From the NCBI RefSeq assembly GCF_006542355.1, contig NZ_CP038141.1, positions 1,181,501 through 1,245,500 on the forward strand: a stretch of DNA of 64,000 bases, written 5' to 3'. Under the pieces are notes generated by a model. It saw nothing but the letters and a program-made list of their open reading frames with translations. It did not search any database and was not told the origin of the DNA. This document shows, piece after piece, positions 24,560 to 34,352 of the stretch. This DNA is from Swingsia samuiensis (GTDB lineage: Bacteria > Pseudomonadota > Alphaproteobacteria > Acetobacterales > Acetobacteraceae). Position numbers and translations under genes: made by a program. Position 1 is the stretch's first letter. Each line of letters opens with the position of its first letter.

Positions 24560-25780
24560 ATGCCAGATAAATATTATGTCAGAAAGACCGTTTCTGGGAT
24601 GTCAAATTATTTTAGTTGGCTTCCTGCTCCGTTGGGGTCAATTATAATTATCCTAATTGCGGCTTTAATCGCGCAGTTATTTAGCCGTGTTATTACGGCA
24701 AGCTTACTGAGACTCCCATGGATGCGCAAAATCCAGTGGATTCATGGGATAGTCGAACGGCTTGAATGGAATATCCGTTATTTTTTAATGTTATTGGCAG
24801 CAATGATTGTTCTGCCTGCAACGAATGGCTTCGAACATAGTACGGAGCAATTCTTAGAACATCTTCTTGCATGCTTTTTCATATTAAATGTTGGGTTCAG
24901 TATAATCCGCATTTTTCATTTCATGACGGATAAATATTTAACGAAGCTGACTTTCCAAGATAATATTGATAATATTACGGTTCGTTCTCACCAAACACAG
25001 ATCCGGGTTCTGCGCCGTCTGGCAGAAATTTCGTTTGGTGTTTTCACGGTTGCCGCCGGGCTGATGACCTTTAATGCGGTTCAGCAGTTCGGGATTTCGC
25101 TTTTTGCCTCAGCGGGTGCTGCTTCGCTGGTGGTTGGTTTGTCTGCAAAGCCTGCTATTTCGAATTTGATTGCGGGGATTCAAATCGCGATTACACAACC
25201 TATCCGTATGGAAGATATGCTCATCTTGAATGGGGATTGGGTATATGTTGAAGAAATTAATGCAACATATGTTGTGTTGAGAACATGGGATAGACGCCGT
25301 TATATTGTGCCGATTACGTACTTCCTTGAAAACCCGTTTCAAAATTGGACGCACAGTTCTCCCGCTCTAACCGGATCAGTTTTTTTGTGGCTTGATTACA
25401 GAACGCCTGTAGCCAAGGTTAGAGAGATGTATTTTGAGGAACTGGCTAAGTGTTCGCAATGGGATGGTGACAAGAAGGCAACGGGGTTTCAGGTCGTTGA
25501 TAGCGACATGAATGTCATCAAACTTCGTATGATTGCAGGTGCGATTAATGCGGATGAAATGTGGGATTTGTGTTGTAATGTGAGAGAGAGGATGTTGCAG
25601 CGGATACAGGCAGAGCTTCCTGAATGTCTTCCACGTGGCCGTACTGCGATTGTACCAGATGCACCACAAGAACCCGCTTGGCCTGAAGCTTTGATGTCTC
25701 CTCCTATTAATCGTCCGGCTCCGGGGGTGAGTTATAATGGGCCGGATATTCCGTCCAAACCGACGGAGACTCAGTCCTAA
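24560..25780 (+). CDS. MscS-family mechanosensitive channel
   Basis: About 406 residues with four predicted membrane helices. The pore-lining TM3 reads GAASLVVGLSAKPAISNLIA, then GIQIAITQPIRMEDML, which is the MscS core. A cytoplasmic beta/alpha domain follows (about 230-370) and a proline-rich tail. Such channels open on hypo-osmotic shock to release solutes. Longer N-terminal helices than E. coli MscS suggest the YbdG/YnaI-like branch. The start is ambiguous: ATG 24560 or TTG 24551, both near AGGA stretches. It is a single gene with its own terminator. Confidence 0.88.
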   Translation: MPDKYYVRKTVSGMSNYFSWLPAPLGSIIIILIAALIAQLFSRVITASLLRLPWMRKIQWIHGIVERLEWNIRYFLMLLAAMIVLPATNGFEHSTEQFLEHLLACFFILNVGFSIIRIFHFMTDKYLTKLTFQDNIDNITVRSHQTQIRVLRRLAEISFGVFTVAAGLMTFNAVQQFGISLFASAGAASLVVGLSAKPAISNLIAGIQIAITQPIRMEDMLILNGDWVYVEEINATYVVLRTWDRRRYIVPITYFLENPFQNWTHSSPALTGSVFLWLDYRTPVAKVREMYFEELAKCSQWDGDKKATGFQVVDSDMNVIKLRMIAGAINADEMWDLCCNVRERMLQRIQAELPECLPRGRTAIVPDAPQEPAWPEALMSPPINRPAPGVSYNGPDIPSKPTETQS

Positions 25781-25790
25781 GTTGTTTTGA

Positions 25791-25829
25791 AATAAAGCCA
25801 TCGTAACAATCGATGGCTTTATTTTTTTT
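25791..25829. terminator. terminator of the MscS gene
   Basis: AATAAAGCCATCG (25791-25803) pairs with CGATGGCTTTATT (25811-25823), loop TAACAAT, followed by a run of T. Nothing on the minus strand needs it. Confidence 0.92.
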
Positions 25830-25900
25830 AGGTCTGATTTTCCCTGTATGATTTGGGGTTTAAAAAAAATCTTGGTTGCGGCGTATAGATTGTTGCTAAA

Positions 25901-25917
25901 CTGGCACGATTTAAGCA
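25901..25917 (+). promoter_or_regulatory. sigma-54-like promoter for glnK-amtB
   Basis: CTGGCACG (25901-25908), 4 bases, then AAGCA (25913-25917). The -24 half matches the sigma-54 consensus YTGGCACG fully. The -12 half keeps the GC but has AA in place of TT. The spacing is right. It lies about 40 bp before the glnK start, where NtrC-activated promoters of glnK-amtB are often found. Confidence 0.55.
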
Positions 25918-25929
25918 TATTGAAATTAA

Positions 25930-27638
<1,709 letters not shown>

Positions 27639-27713
27639 TTTACGAATAGCGGGTATATTTTCATAATGAAGTGCCGGCTGTCGTACGCTGAGCCAGATTA
27701 AAGGATGGTTTTG

Positions 27714-28262
27714 ATGTTATTTCATCGTTCGTTTTTCACGTTATCTTTAGCGGCTGTTATGGCTGCTGGTGTTTCTATTGCTCCAGCACAGGCTATGACC
27801 GGTAAAGAATGCCACGCTGCATTTCTTTCTGCTAAAAAAGGCGGAACGCTGAATGGGCAGAATTATACAGCTTTTAAAGCTGCAAACTGCGCAAAAGATG
27901 CAAAGACAGCTAAGGCTACAGACGTGACCACGGCATCGACAGCGTCTTCTCCATCAGCTGCCAAAACAATTGATTCAAAGGTAGAAAATAATAAGACTAA
28001 TCCTGAAACGCCAAATACGGCTACTCAAGCATTAACACCTGTTTCAAAAACAGCATCTTCTCCTGTAACAAGCGGAAATGTAGTTTTTCCTAAAGCTGTT
28101 GCTCCAGAATTTGCAAAATTATCAGCAGGAAAAGCACGTATGAAGACGTGTGTTGCGCAATATAATGCGAATAAAGAGAATGGTGGGAATGGTAATTTGA
28201 AGTGGATTCAGAAAGGTGGCGGGTATTGGTCTCAGTGCAATAGCCGTTTAAAAGCAAACTAA
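27714..28262 (+). CDS. secreted hypothetical protein with paired cysteine motifs
   Basis: 182 residues with a signal peptide (ends APAQA). The mature protein has two small cysteine-containing ends joined by a long Ala/Thr/Ser/Lys-rich, probably disordered linker (about residues 65-125). The N-terminal unit has TGKECHAAFLSAKKGG with a second Cys after ANC. The C-terminal unit has MKTCVAQYNANKENGG and GGGYWSQCNSRLK. The ends look like two copies of one small disulfide-bonded fold, though weakly. I know similar proteins in acetic acid bacteria but no function. ATG 27714 is placed 9 bases after AAGG; ATG 27705 touches it. Confidence 0.6.
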   Translation: MLFHRSFFTLSLAAVMAAGVSIAPAQAMTGKECHAAFLSAKKGGTLNGQNYTAFKAANCAKDAKTAKATDVTTASTASSPSAAKTIDSKVENNKTNPETPNTATQALTPVSKTASSPVTSGNVVFPKAVAPEFAKLSAGKARMKTCVAQYNANKENGGNGNLKWIQKGGGYWSQCNSRLKAN

Positions 28263-28276
28263 TGATTTGAGTTTGG

Positions 28277-28306
28277 GGCCTTCAATGTGAATTGAAGGCC
28301 TTTTTT
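28277..28306. terminator. terminator after the secreted protein gene
   Basis: GGCCTTCAA (28277-28285) pairs with TTGAAGGCC (28292-28300), followed by six T. It is shared with the end of the convergent retropepsin-like gene at 28313. Confidence 0.9.
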
Positions 28307-28312
28307 AATGCT

Positions 28313-29239
28313 TCATTGAACAAAAACCTGTCCTGAACTGTAAGACAACCAGATATCGTGTTTGGAAAACCAATCTGAACCGAGAAGCATATCCGCTTGA
28401 TCATGAACTGGCGCAACTGTGAGAACTGGGTTGAGCCATACCGTGCCTCCCATCGTAAAACGGTGGAAACGATGCCAATGGTAGCGACGTTGATGTAAGT
28501 CTACCCCTGCAGAGACCCCTCCCGGATCAAGCGCTAACAGCTCATCATTTAATCCAAGGCGGTAGGTGAATGCCGTATTGATAATATGAGAACGTGCTCC
28601 ACTATCAAGCAGTGCAATGCCACGAGTGCCGTCAAGAATGAAAGGCACCATTAATCGGCCATCTGTTTCGCGCGCAAGAATAGTGTTCCACTTGCCTTTC
28701 CACAAAGGGCGAATAGTACAAGCTGGAGAAGAGGGTGTGGCTTTCCAAAAGGTGAGTTGATGATGTGGAATATTAAATTCCAGATCATATCCATCAATGG
28801 CATCAGCTCCTAACAGCCCAAGGATCGGGGGGTGAAGGATAGGGGCTCCAGGCAGGTTACCGGTTGGCATAGATCCGGGTCCTAAATTCAAATGGCCAAA
28901 GCTTAGATTATGAATGCTGATATTCGGGACAAGGCGAGGAGTTCCATTAGGGCCTTGCATGATGGTGTGATGATTAGGGTCGGTTGGAAGATGTAATAAA
29001 TGAACACCCTCAGGGGTCATTAAGCTGCCTTGGGATCCAGTATCAATAATCATGGATACTTCAGACCCATTAATTTTGACAGGGATGCTTAAATATCCCC
29101 CCGTATCCTTAATGGATAATGTGATGGCACGTTTGAGGGTACATGGCGCTGCTAGGGCGTGTGTGCCGAGTAGTAGGGTATAGGTGAGCAAGAGGCATGC
29201 ACATACAAAGAAGCCATTATATATTTTTGCGAATGTCAT
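28313..29239 (-). CDS. two-lobed retropepsin-like aspartic protease homolog, exported
   Basis: 308 residues with a hydrophobic N-terminal export or anchor segment (about 8-30). Two retropepsin-like halves follow. The first has SMIIDTGSQGSLMTP (DTG at 66-68) and GLLGADAIDGYDLEF. The second has GIALLDSGARSHIIN (DSG at 212-214) and MLLGSDWFSKHDIWL. Each half therefore has both the catalytic Asp and the later GxD motif. Bacterial retropepsin-like proteins usually carry one lobe and dimerise; a single chain with both lobes resembles the layout of pepsins. It may be a periplasmic protease. The start overlaps the xerC stop (ATGA). Activity is not proven by sequence. Confidence 0.72.
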   Translation of the reverse strand: MTFAKIYNGFFVCACLLLTYTLLLGTHALAAPCTLKRAITLSIKDTGGYLSIPVKINGSEVSMIIDTGSQGSLMTPEGVHLLHLPTDPNHHTIMQGPNGTPRLVPNISIHNLSFGHLNLGPGSMPTGNLPGAPILHPPILGLLGADAIDGYDLEFNIPHHQLTFWKATPSSPACTIRPLWKGKWNTILARETDGRLMVPFILDGTRGIALLDSGARSHIINTAFTYRLGLNDELLALDPGGVSAGVDLHQRRYHWHRFHRFTMGGTVWLNPVLTVAPVHDQADMLLGSDWFSKHDIWLSYSSGQVFVQ

Positions 29240-30186
29240 TTTTTATCAGCCCTTGGATGTGCTTTGCGCCATACATCCAGCAAATACTTTTCATCGGCAA
29301 GTGTATAAATCTGTGTGGAGGACAGGCTGGCATGTCCCATAAGCTCTTGGATGGCGCGTAAGTCAGCACCAGATTCCATCATATGGGTAGCAAAAGAGTG
29401 CCGTAAGGCATGAGGGGTGGCAGAGGCAGGTAGACCTTCTCCTTTGCGCCATTCACGCATGGCTTTTTGAGCAACCGCGGGGTTAAGCCGCCCTCCGCGG
29501 GCTCCACAAAAAAGAGGTGCATCAGGTGTGGGAGCGGGGTGAGATTTTTGCCATGCTTCGAGAGCTGTTAGAACCGCGGGGAGTAAAGGGACTAAGCGTT
29601 CTTTCCCCCCTTTTCCTGTTACGCGGAGCATGTGATCGCCTGCTTGGCTTAAGTCTCGAATATTAAGCGAGAGCGCTTCACCAATTCGCAAGCCAGTGCC
29701 GTAGAGGAGTGTGAATAAGGCTTTATCCCGAATGGCAGCTTTATGCGTTATGGCATCATCTGCAATGCCTTCGGGCGCTAGAATGGCATCTTCTCGAGCA
29801 AGGGGGCGAGGGAGTCTTTTCTTTAAACGAGGAGTGGAAAGAAGTTTGGGAGCTGGGTTTGATAGATTAAACTTTAAGCCCAGAAAGTGATAAAAAGAGC
29901 GTAATGCCGAAACGCGGCGTGCCCGTGAACGTGCGCGCGCATCATTATTGCTTTGACGGCGTGTTGGTTTTTCCCCTCGGGCTGTTTCATGGGCAACCCA
30001 TGCGCGTAAATCGGCTAAAGAGAGTTCTTTAAGAGTATTGAGGGTGACTTCATTTCCAAAATGTTTTTCAAAAAACGAAATTGCGAGGACAAGGTCATGA
30101 CGATAAGCTTCGATTGTTCTGGGACTGGAGCGTTTTTCATGTTCCAACCAGTTGATCCATTCGCGTAAAGCGTCATAAGCAATCAT
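29236..30186 (-). CDS. xerC: Tyrosine recombinase XerC
   Basis: A 316-residue site-specific recombinase. The N-terminal SAM-like core-binding domain covers about residues 5-110. The catalytic domain shows the full set of R (GTGLRIGEAL), K (GKGGKER), HxxR (HALRHSFATH), H (LMGHASLSSTQIY) and the terminal nucleophile Tyr. With XerD it resolves chromosome dimers at dif. It contains a somewhat long arginine-rich stretch (RARSRARRVSA). It diverges from priA with a gap of only 33 bp, as is typical in alphaproteobacteria. The protease-like gene follows with a 4-bp overlap. Confidence 0.92.
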   Translation of the reverse strand: MIAYDALREWINWLEHEKRSSPRTIEAYRHDLVLAISFFEKHFGNEVTLNTLKELSLADLRAWVAHETARGEKPTRRQSNNDARARSRARRVSALRSFYHFLGLKFNLSNPAPKLLSTPRLKKRLPRPLAREDAILAPEGIADDAITHKAAIRDKALFTLLYGTGLRIGEALSLNIRDLSQAGDHMLRVTGKGGKERLVPLLPAVLTALEAWQKSHPAPTPDAPLFCGARGGRLNPAVAQKAMREWRKGEGLPASATPHALRHSFATHMMESGADLRAIQELMGHASLSSTQIYTLADEKYLLDVWRKAHPRADKK

Positions 30187-30219
30187 AGTATTTCGGGCCG
30201 AGGAAAGTTAGAACCTGTC

Positions 30220-32457
30220 ATGACGACTCATACTCTAACCAATCCGAAAGATAATGGGAAATCTTCTTCAGGGCATCGGGTTTCTGTCCTTGTTCCTCTG
30301 CCATTTCCGGGACCACTTGATTATTTATCACATGAAGCATTATCGCCCGGAGAACTTGTTGCTGTCCCTTTGGGTAAAAGAGAAGTGGTGGGATGTGTGT
30401 GGGAGGCGACGACACACCTTCCACCAGACTTTCAGCGCCCTGTCGGAAAAACTGTCCCTTTATCTCGTTTGCGAACGATAGGGCACAAGTTAGAGGTGCA
30501 GCCTTTACCGCCAAGTTTACGGCATTTTATTGATTGGGTAGCCGCTTATACGTTAACCCCGCCGGGCTTGGTTTTGGCCATGGCGATGCGTGTGCATCTT
30601 GGGGATACACCCAAACCTGCTTTGGGCTGGGTGAGGACGCAAAAACCGGAAGAAAAAATACGGATTACACCTTCTAGGCGTGCGGTATTGGATGCTGCTT
30701 CTCATATTCCAATGACCACATCGGACTTAGCTGAAGCGAGTAGTACAAGCTCTGCTGTTGTTCGGGGCTTAGCGACGGCTGGTTTGTTAGAACAGGTTGT
30801 AATATCAGCCTCATCGCCGTTTCATCCTCCAAACCCTGATTATGGGACGCCACGTCTTTCAGAAGAACAAGAAGAAGTTTCTAAAAAACTAACCAATTTA
30901 GTGGAAGCGCATCATTTTGATGTATTGCTTTTGGAAGGGGTAACGGGCTCTGGAAAAACAGAGGTCTATTTTGAAGCGATAGCAGCCTGTTTGCGTCAAC
31001 AGAAGCAAGTGTTGGTTTTGTTGCCAGAAATAGCACTTTCCACTCAATGGACGGATCGATTTGCGCGTCGTTTTGGAGTGGAGCCCGCAATATGGCATTC
31101 TGATTTGGGAGCAAAGCGCCGCCGCGAAACATGGCATGCCGTGGCTAAAGGAGAGGCTCAGGTGGTGGTAGGGGCGCGTTCAGCTCTCTTTTTACCTTTT
31201 GAAACGCTTGGTTTAATTATTGTTGATGAAGAGCATGAGAGCGCCTTTAAGCAGGAAGAAGGCGTGATGTATCATGGCCGTGATATGGCTATTGTACGGG
31301 GGAGATTGGTTAACGCTCCGGTTATTCTTGTTTCAGCAACCCCCTCTCTTGAGACGCTGGCCAATGTTGAGAGTGGTCGATACCAGCATGAGCTGTTAAC
31401 AAGCCGGCACGGGGGCGCAACAATGCCGTCCGTTTCCTTGGTGGATATGAAAGAGAATTCGCCGGAGAGAGGTTTTTTCCTTTCTCCAAAGTTATGTACA
31501 GCGATTGATGAAACCTTGGCGAATGGTGAGCAGGCGATGCTTTTCCTGAATAGGAGAGGTTATGCTCCGCTCACTCTTTGTCGTGCGTGTGGTTATAGAG
31601 CCCAGTGTCCGAATTGTTCTGCTTGGCTTGTGGAACATAGGGCTAGAGGTGTTTTAACATGCCACCATTGTGGGCATATTGAACGTATTCCCAAAGAATG
31701 CCCTCAGTGCCATGCGGAAAATTCATTGGTGCCAATTGGACCTGGGATTGAGCGCATTACAGAAGAGGCAAAACAGCGTTTTCTGGATGCAAAAATTTTA
31801 GTGATGTCTTCTGATACGTTGGCTTCTCCTTCTGCGACAGCCGAGGCCATAAGGCAGATAGCAGATGAGGAGGTAAACCTGATTATTGGAACGCAGATTG
31901 TTGCAAAAGGATGGCATTTCCCCAAACTCACATTGGTTGGTGTTGTAGATGCTGATTTGGGACTGGGAGGGGGAGATTTAAGAGCGGCGGAGAGGACTGT
32001 GCAGCTTCTTCATCAAGTGGCTGGCCGTGCGGGAAGAGCCGCCCACGCCGGGCAAGTATATTTGCAGAGTTATGTGGGTGAGCACCCTGTTATGAAAGCC
32101 TTGATCGCGAATGATTTCCAATCTTTTATGGAGCAGGAAGCAGCACAGAGACGACCTTCATTTTGGCCTCCATATGGACGGCTGGCAGCGCTTATCATTA
32201 GTGCTGCTACGGCAGAGGCCGCAGATGCATTGGCAAAAGAAATAGCGCTCTATGCGCCTGAGCGTGAAGGGGTTCAGATCCTCGGCCCTGCTCCAGCGCC
32301 TTTGGCGGTATTACGAGGCCGTCATCGCAGGCGTTTGTTATTACGAACAATGCGCGGAATTGCCGTTCAACCTATTTTGAGGGATTGGTTGAAAGATATA
32401 AAAGTAAAAGGGACAACTAAAATCGAAATAGATATTGATCCAATTTCTTTCTTATAG
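30220..32457 (+). CDS. priA: Primosomal protein N' (replication restart helicase PriA)
   Basis: A 745-residue SF2 helicase. The N-terminal 3'-DNA-binding domain (about 20-110) is followed by the helicase core, with Walker A GVTGSGKTEVYFEA, DEEH box IIVDEEHESAFKQEE and motif VAGRAGRAAHAGQV. The eight cysteines of the zinc-binding insert (CRACGYRAQCPNCSAW, CHHCGHIERIPKECPQC) are all present. PriA reloads the replisome at stalled forks. ATG 30220 is the first start and matches the family. The divergent xerC gap is very short, so the promoters must overlap the coding ends. Confidence 0.95.
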   Translation: MTTHTLTNPKDNGKSSSGHRVSVLVPLPFPGPLDYLSHEALSPGELVAVPLGKREVVGCVWEATTHLPPDFQRPVGKTVPLSRLRTIGHKLEVQPLPPSLRHFIDWVAAYTLTPPGLVLAMAMRVHLGDTPKPALGWVRTQKPEEKIRITPSRRAVLDAASHIPMTTSDLAEASSTSSAVVRGLATAGLLEQVVISASSPFHPPNPDYGTPRLSEEQEEVSKKLTNLVEAHHFDVLLLEGVTGSGKTEVYFEAIAACLRQQKQVLVLLPEIALSTQWTDRFARRFGVEPAIWHSDLGAKRRRETWHAVAKGEAQVVVGARSALFLPFETLGLIIVDEEHESAFKQEEGVMYHGRDMAIVRGRLVNAPVILVSATPSLETLANVESGRYQHELLTSRHGGATMPSVSLVDMKENSPERGFFLSPKLCTAIDETLANGEQAMLFLNRRGYAPLTLCRACGYRAQCPNCSAWLVEHRARGVLTCHHCGHIERIPKECPQCHAENSLVPIGPGIERITEEAKQRFLDAKILVMSSDTLASPSATAEAIRQIADEEVNLIIGTQIVAKGWHFPKLTLVGVVDADLGLGGGDLRAAERTVQLLHQVAGRAGRAAHAGQVYLQSYVGEHPVMKALIANDFQSFMEQEAAQRRPSFWPPYGRLAALIISAATAEAADALAKEIALYAPEREGVQILGPAPAPLAVLRGRHRRRLLLRTMRGIAVQPILRDWLKDIKVKGTTKIEIDIDPISFL

Positions 32458-32469
32458 ATCATTGGATCA

Positions 32470-32502
32470 AATAAACCCCATAATGTGAATATGAGGTTTA
32501 TT
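32470..32502. terminator. hairpin after priA
   Basis: AATAAACCCCAT (32470-32481) and ATGAGGTTTATT (32491-32502) pair with one mismatch; a T-rich stretch follows at 32509-32519. It lies between the convergent priA and small-protein genes. Confidence 0.55.
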
Positions 32503-32509
32503 ATGCGTA

Positions 32510-32743
32510 TTATTTTTTTCTACGGCTACGGAAGAACTCAATGCTTGCTGTTGCAACCGTAATCACAGAAAGAATTTGTTGAAAGTGTGGACGAAAGCGC
32601 TTTGGCCCAAACGTTGCTAGACCTGTCAAAATGGCAAGCCCAACTTCGCGAGAGCGTTGCGCTTTTTGAACGCCAGATTTAATTTTGCCACAACATCCAA
32701 TTTTTTTTTCAGTTTTTTCTACCGCTTCAACTTTGTTTTTCAT
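32510..32743 (-). CDS. small hypothetical basic protein
   Basis: From ATG 32743 (GGAG at 7-nt spacing on the minus strand) this is 77 residues. It starts with a lysine/glutamate-rich stretch and CCGKIKSG. A moderately hydrophobic segment follows (REVGLAILTGLATFG) and another (ILSVITVATASIEFF), with a basic end, RSRRKK. It might sit in or on the membrane. I do not recognise a family. The open frame extends upstream, but the ribosome binding site favours the shorter start. Confidence 0.5.
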   Translation of the reverse strand: MKNKVEAVEKTEKKIGCCGKIKSGVQKAQRSREVGLAILTGLATFGPKRFRPHFQQILSVITVATASIEFFRSRRKK

Positions 32744-32833
32744 GTTCCGTCTCCGATATCTTGATAAGTACTCAACGTATTCAATGTAATTAAGTTGAGG
32801 CAATATAAAAGATAGAGATTAGATTAAAGGACT

Positions 32834-33457
32834 TTAATCTTCTTGCCCGGCTTTTGCTTTCTCAAACTTTTTCAGATTTTCTTTTGCTTGAGGCGTATAG
32901 GGGTTTAAGGAGATGACTTTTTGATACGCCCGCAAAGCAGCGTCTGGTTCATGGCGGAGTTGCTCTGCTTGAGCCAATACTCCCCACGCAATAGGGTCCT
33001 GCGGGTCAGATTGAAGTTCAACCCCTAAATCAGCGATAGCGCCATCCATGTCGCCTGCGGCAAGGCGTATTTCTGCACGGTCTCGTCTTAAAATCGCTTT
33101 GTCTGGCTGAAGGGTGAGTGCTGAGGTAATATCGTCTACGGCAGTTTGGAAATCATGTTTAGAGAGAGCATCCTGCGAATCACGGAGGAGTAGTTTGGTT
33201 GCGCCTGTTAAACCACGGATACGTAAATTTTCAGCGGCATTTGTAAGCTCTTGAGCTTTTTGCTCATTCCCAGCAAGGGCAAGAGCCTTTTCAAGCTGTA
33301 ATAAGCGCTCTTGTACTGTCTTGTGAGGAGGGTGTTTTGCCGTGCTTGGTAAGTGAGCAGACTGATCTGGTGCAGGGGCAGAAAATGCAGGTATAGAAAG
33401 AAAAAAGGCGCCAATCGTGAGAAGATGGCGCCATAGAACTGCTTTTCTGCTCGTCAA
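32834..33457 (-). CDS. exported tetratricopeptide repeat protein
   Basis: 207 residues with a signal peptide (MTSRKAVLWRHLLTIGAFFL to FSA). Mature sequence: a proline-rich start, a helical pair (about 50-90), then three TPR units (LSKHDFQTAVDDITSALTLQ; AAGDMDGAIADLGVELQSDP; HEPDAALRAYQKVISLNPYT) spaced 34 residues apart. TPRs mediate protein contacts; the periplasmic location is inferred. The gene follows rpmJ by 5 bp on the same strand and is probably cotranscribed, a pairing seen in other alphaproteobacteria. Confidence 0.78.
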   Translation of the reverse strand: MTSRKAVLWRHLLTIGAFFLSIPAFSAPAPDQSAHLPSTAKHPPHKTVQERLLQLEKALALAGNEQKAQELTNAAENLRIRGLTGATKLLLRDSQDALSKHDFQTAVDDITSALTLQPDKAILRRDRAEIRLAAGDMDGAIADLGVELQSDPQDPIAWGVLAQAEQLRHEPDAALRAYQKVISLNPYTPQAKENLKKFEKAKAGQED

Positions 33458-33462
33458 AGGGA

Positions 33463-33588
33463 TTAGCCCTGACGTGCTTTCATGCGAGGATTCTTTTTGT
33501 TAATGACGTAAACGCGACCACGACGGCGTACAACGCGGCAGTCTTTATCGCGAACCTTTGCAGACTTTAAGCTATTGCGGATCTTCAT
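33463..33588 (-). CDS. rpmJ: 50S ribosomal protein L36
   Basis: A 41-residue protein starting [20 protein letters not shown] and rich in Lys and Arg. It is the longer, zinc-free L36 form (C-) with the [10 protein letters not shown] tail; only one cysteine remains, so the CxxC/CxH zinc ribbon is absent. This form is the normal one in many alphaproteobacteria. ATG 33588 is right for the family; the frame upstream is non-coding and contains a structured region. Confidence 0.95.
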   Translation of the reverse strand: MKIRNSLKSAKVRDKDCRVVRRRGRVYVINKKNPRMKARQG

Positions 33589-33618
33589 GATAGTTCCAGG
33601 CTCTCTATATGGTGTGTT

Positions 33619-33678
33619 CCCGTTAAGGAACGGTAGAACGGGCCCGAATGCCCGCGAAAGATGATTTCGCTTAACGGG
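33619..33678 (-). promoter_or_regulatory. putative structured leader of rpmJ
   Basis: In minus-strand reading, CCCGTTAAG (33678-33670) pairs with CTTAACGGG (33627-33619) as a perfect 9-bp closing stem. It encloses two hairpins: CGAAA-TCATC-TTTCG and CGGGC-ATTCGG-GCCCG. This is a three-way junction 31 bases upstream of the start codon. A TTGACC/TTGACT -35-like box lies just before, so transcription may start too late to include the first arm; then the repeats would be DNA operators instead. Confidence 0.35.
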
Positions 33679-33809
33679 ATGCAGGTTTTGAGTCAAGGTC
33701 AAACAGCGCTTTTATGCGAATAAAGAGGAGGAAAATCGTTCATTAGACCAGTATGCGATACTAAAAAGACTTGTTTTATCATGAATTTTTTTCAATCATG
33801 CTGAGTATG

Positions 33810-34217
33810 ATGAAACTGTTCATACGTGCTAGTTTGACGCTGGCTTTTTGTGCTGGGTTTGTGACGCCTCTTTATGCCAATGATGGAGGGGCAAAGACAA
33901 ACGATGAAGACCCAATGATCAATGCCCAAGGGTTGGTCGTTAATAATGTGCTTAAGGTGCTGCAAATTCACCCTGATGCAGCGGGCGATTCGTGTGTGAA
34001 TGCTTTAAAAGAAATGCACAAAGCACAAGACCAGCTGACTAAAGAAGAAGAAAGCGACGAGACGCAGGATCTTGGGGTGGCTAGAGATGTTGTTTCATCA
34101 TCGATGGAAGATGTAACAACCATCTGTGGTGCGGATGCTCATTCATTGTGTCGGCAGAGCGCTGCTTCTAATCCAAAGCTTCAGGCCGCTTGTAAAGCAC
34201 TTCCATTGAATGATTAG
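33810..34217 (+). CDS. secreted hypothetical protein
   Basis: About 135 residues with a signal peptide (MKLFIRASLTLAFCAGFVTP, then LYA). The mature part is mostly helical and acidic and has four cysteines (DSCVNAL, TTICGADAHSLC, AACKAL) that could form two disulfides. I do not recognise a family. Several in-frame ATGs precede the signal peptide (33798, 33807, 33810); the last is used because the basic n-region begins there. It stands alone upstream of the FUSC efflux operon. Confidence 0.6.
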   Translation: MKLFIRASLTLAFCAGFVTPLYANDGGAKTNDEDPMINAQGLVVNNVLKVLQIHPDAAGDSCVNALKEMHKAQDQLTKEEESDETQDLGVARDVVSSSMEDVTTICGADAHSLCRQSAASNPKLQAACKALPLND

Positions 34218-34352
34218 TCACATATTGGTGAAATCCAGAGAGAGATCTAATCTTTAAATTTAATTTAGAGTAATCCTATTGGGGTAAATTATGACCCGAC
34301 GAAAATAGGATACGAAGCAATGATAGGCTTGTTGATCGAAAGGGAAATATAG

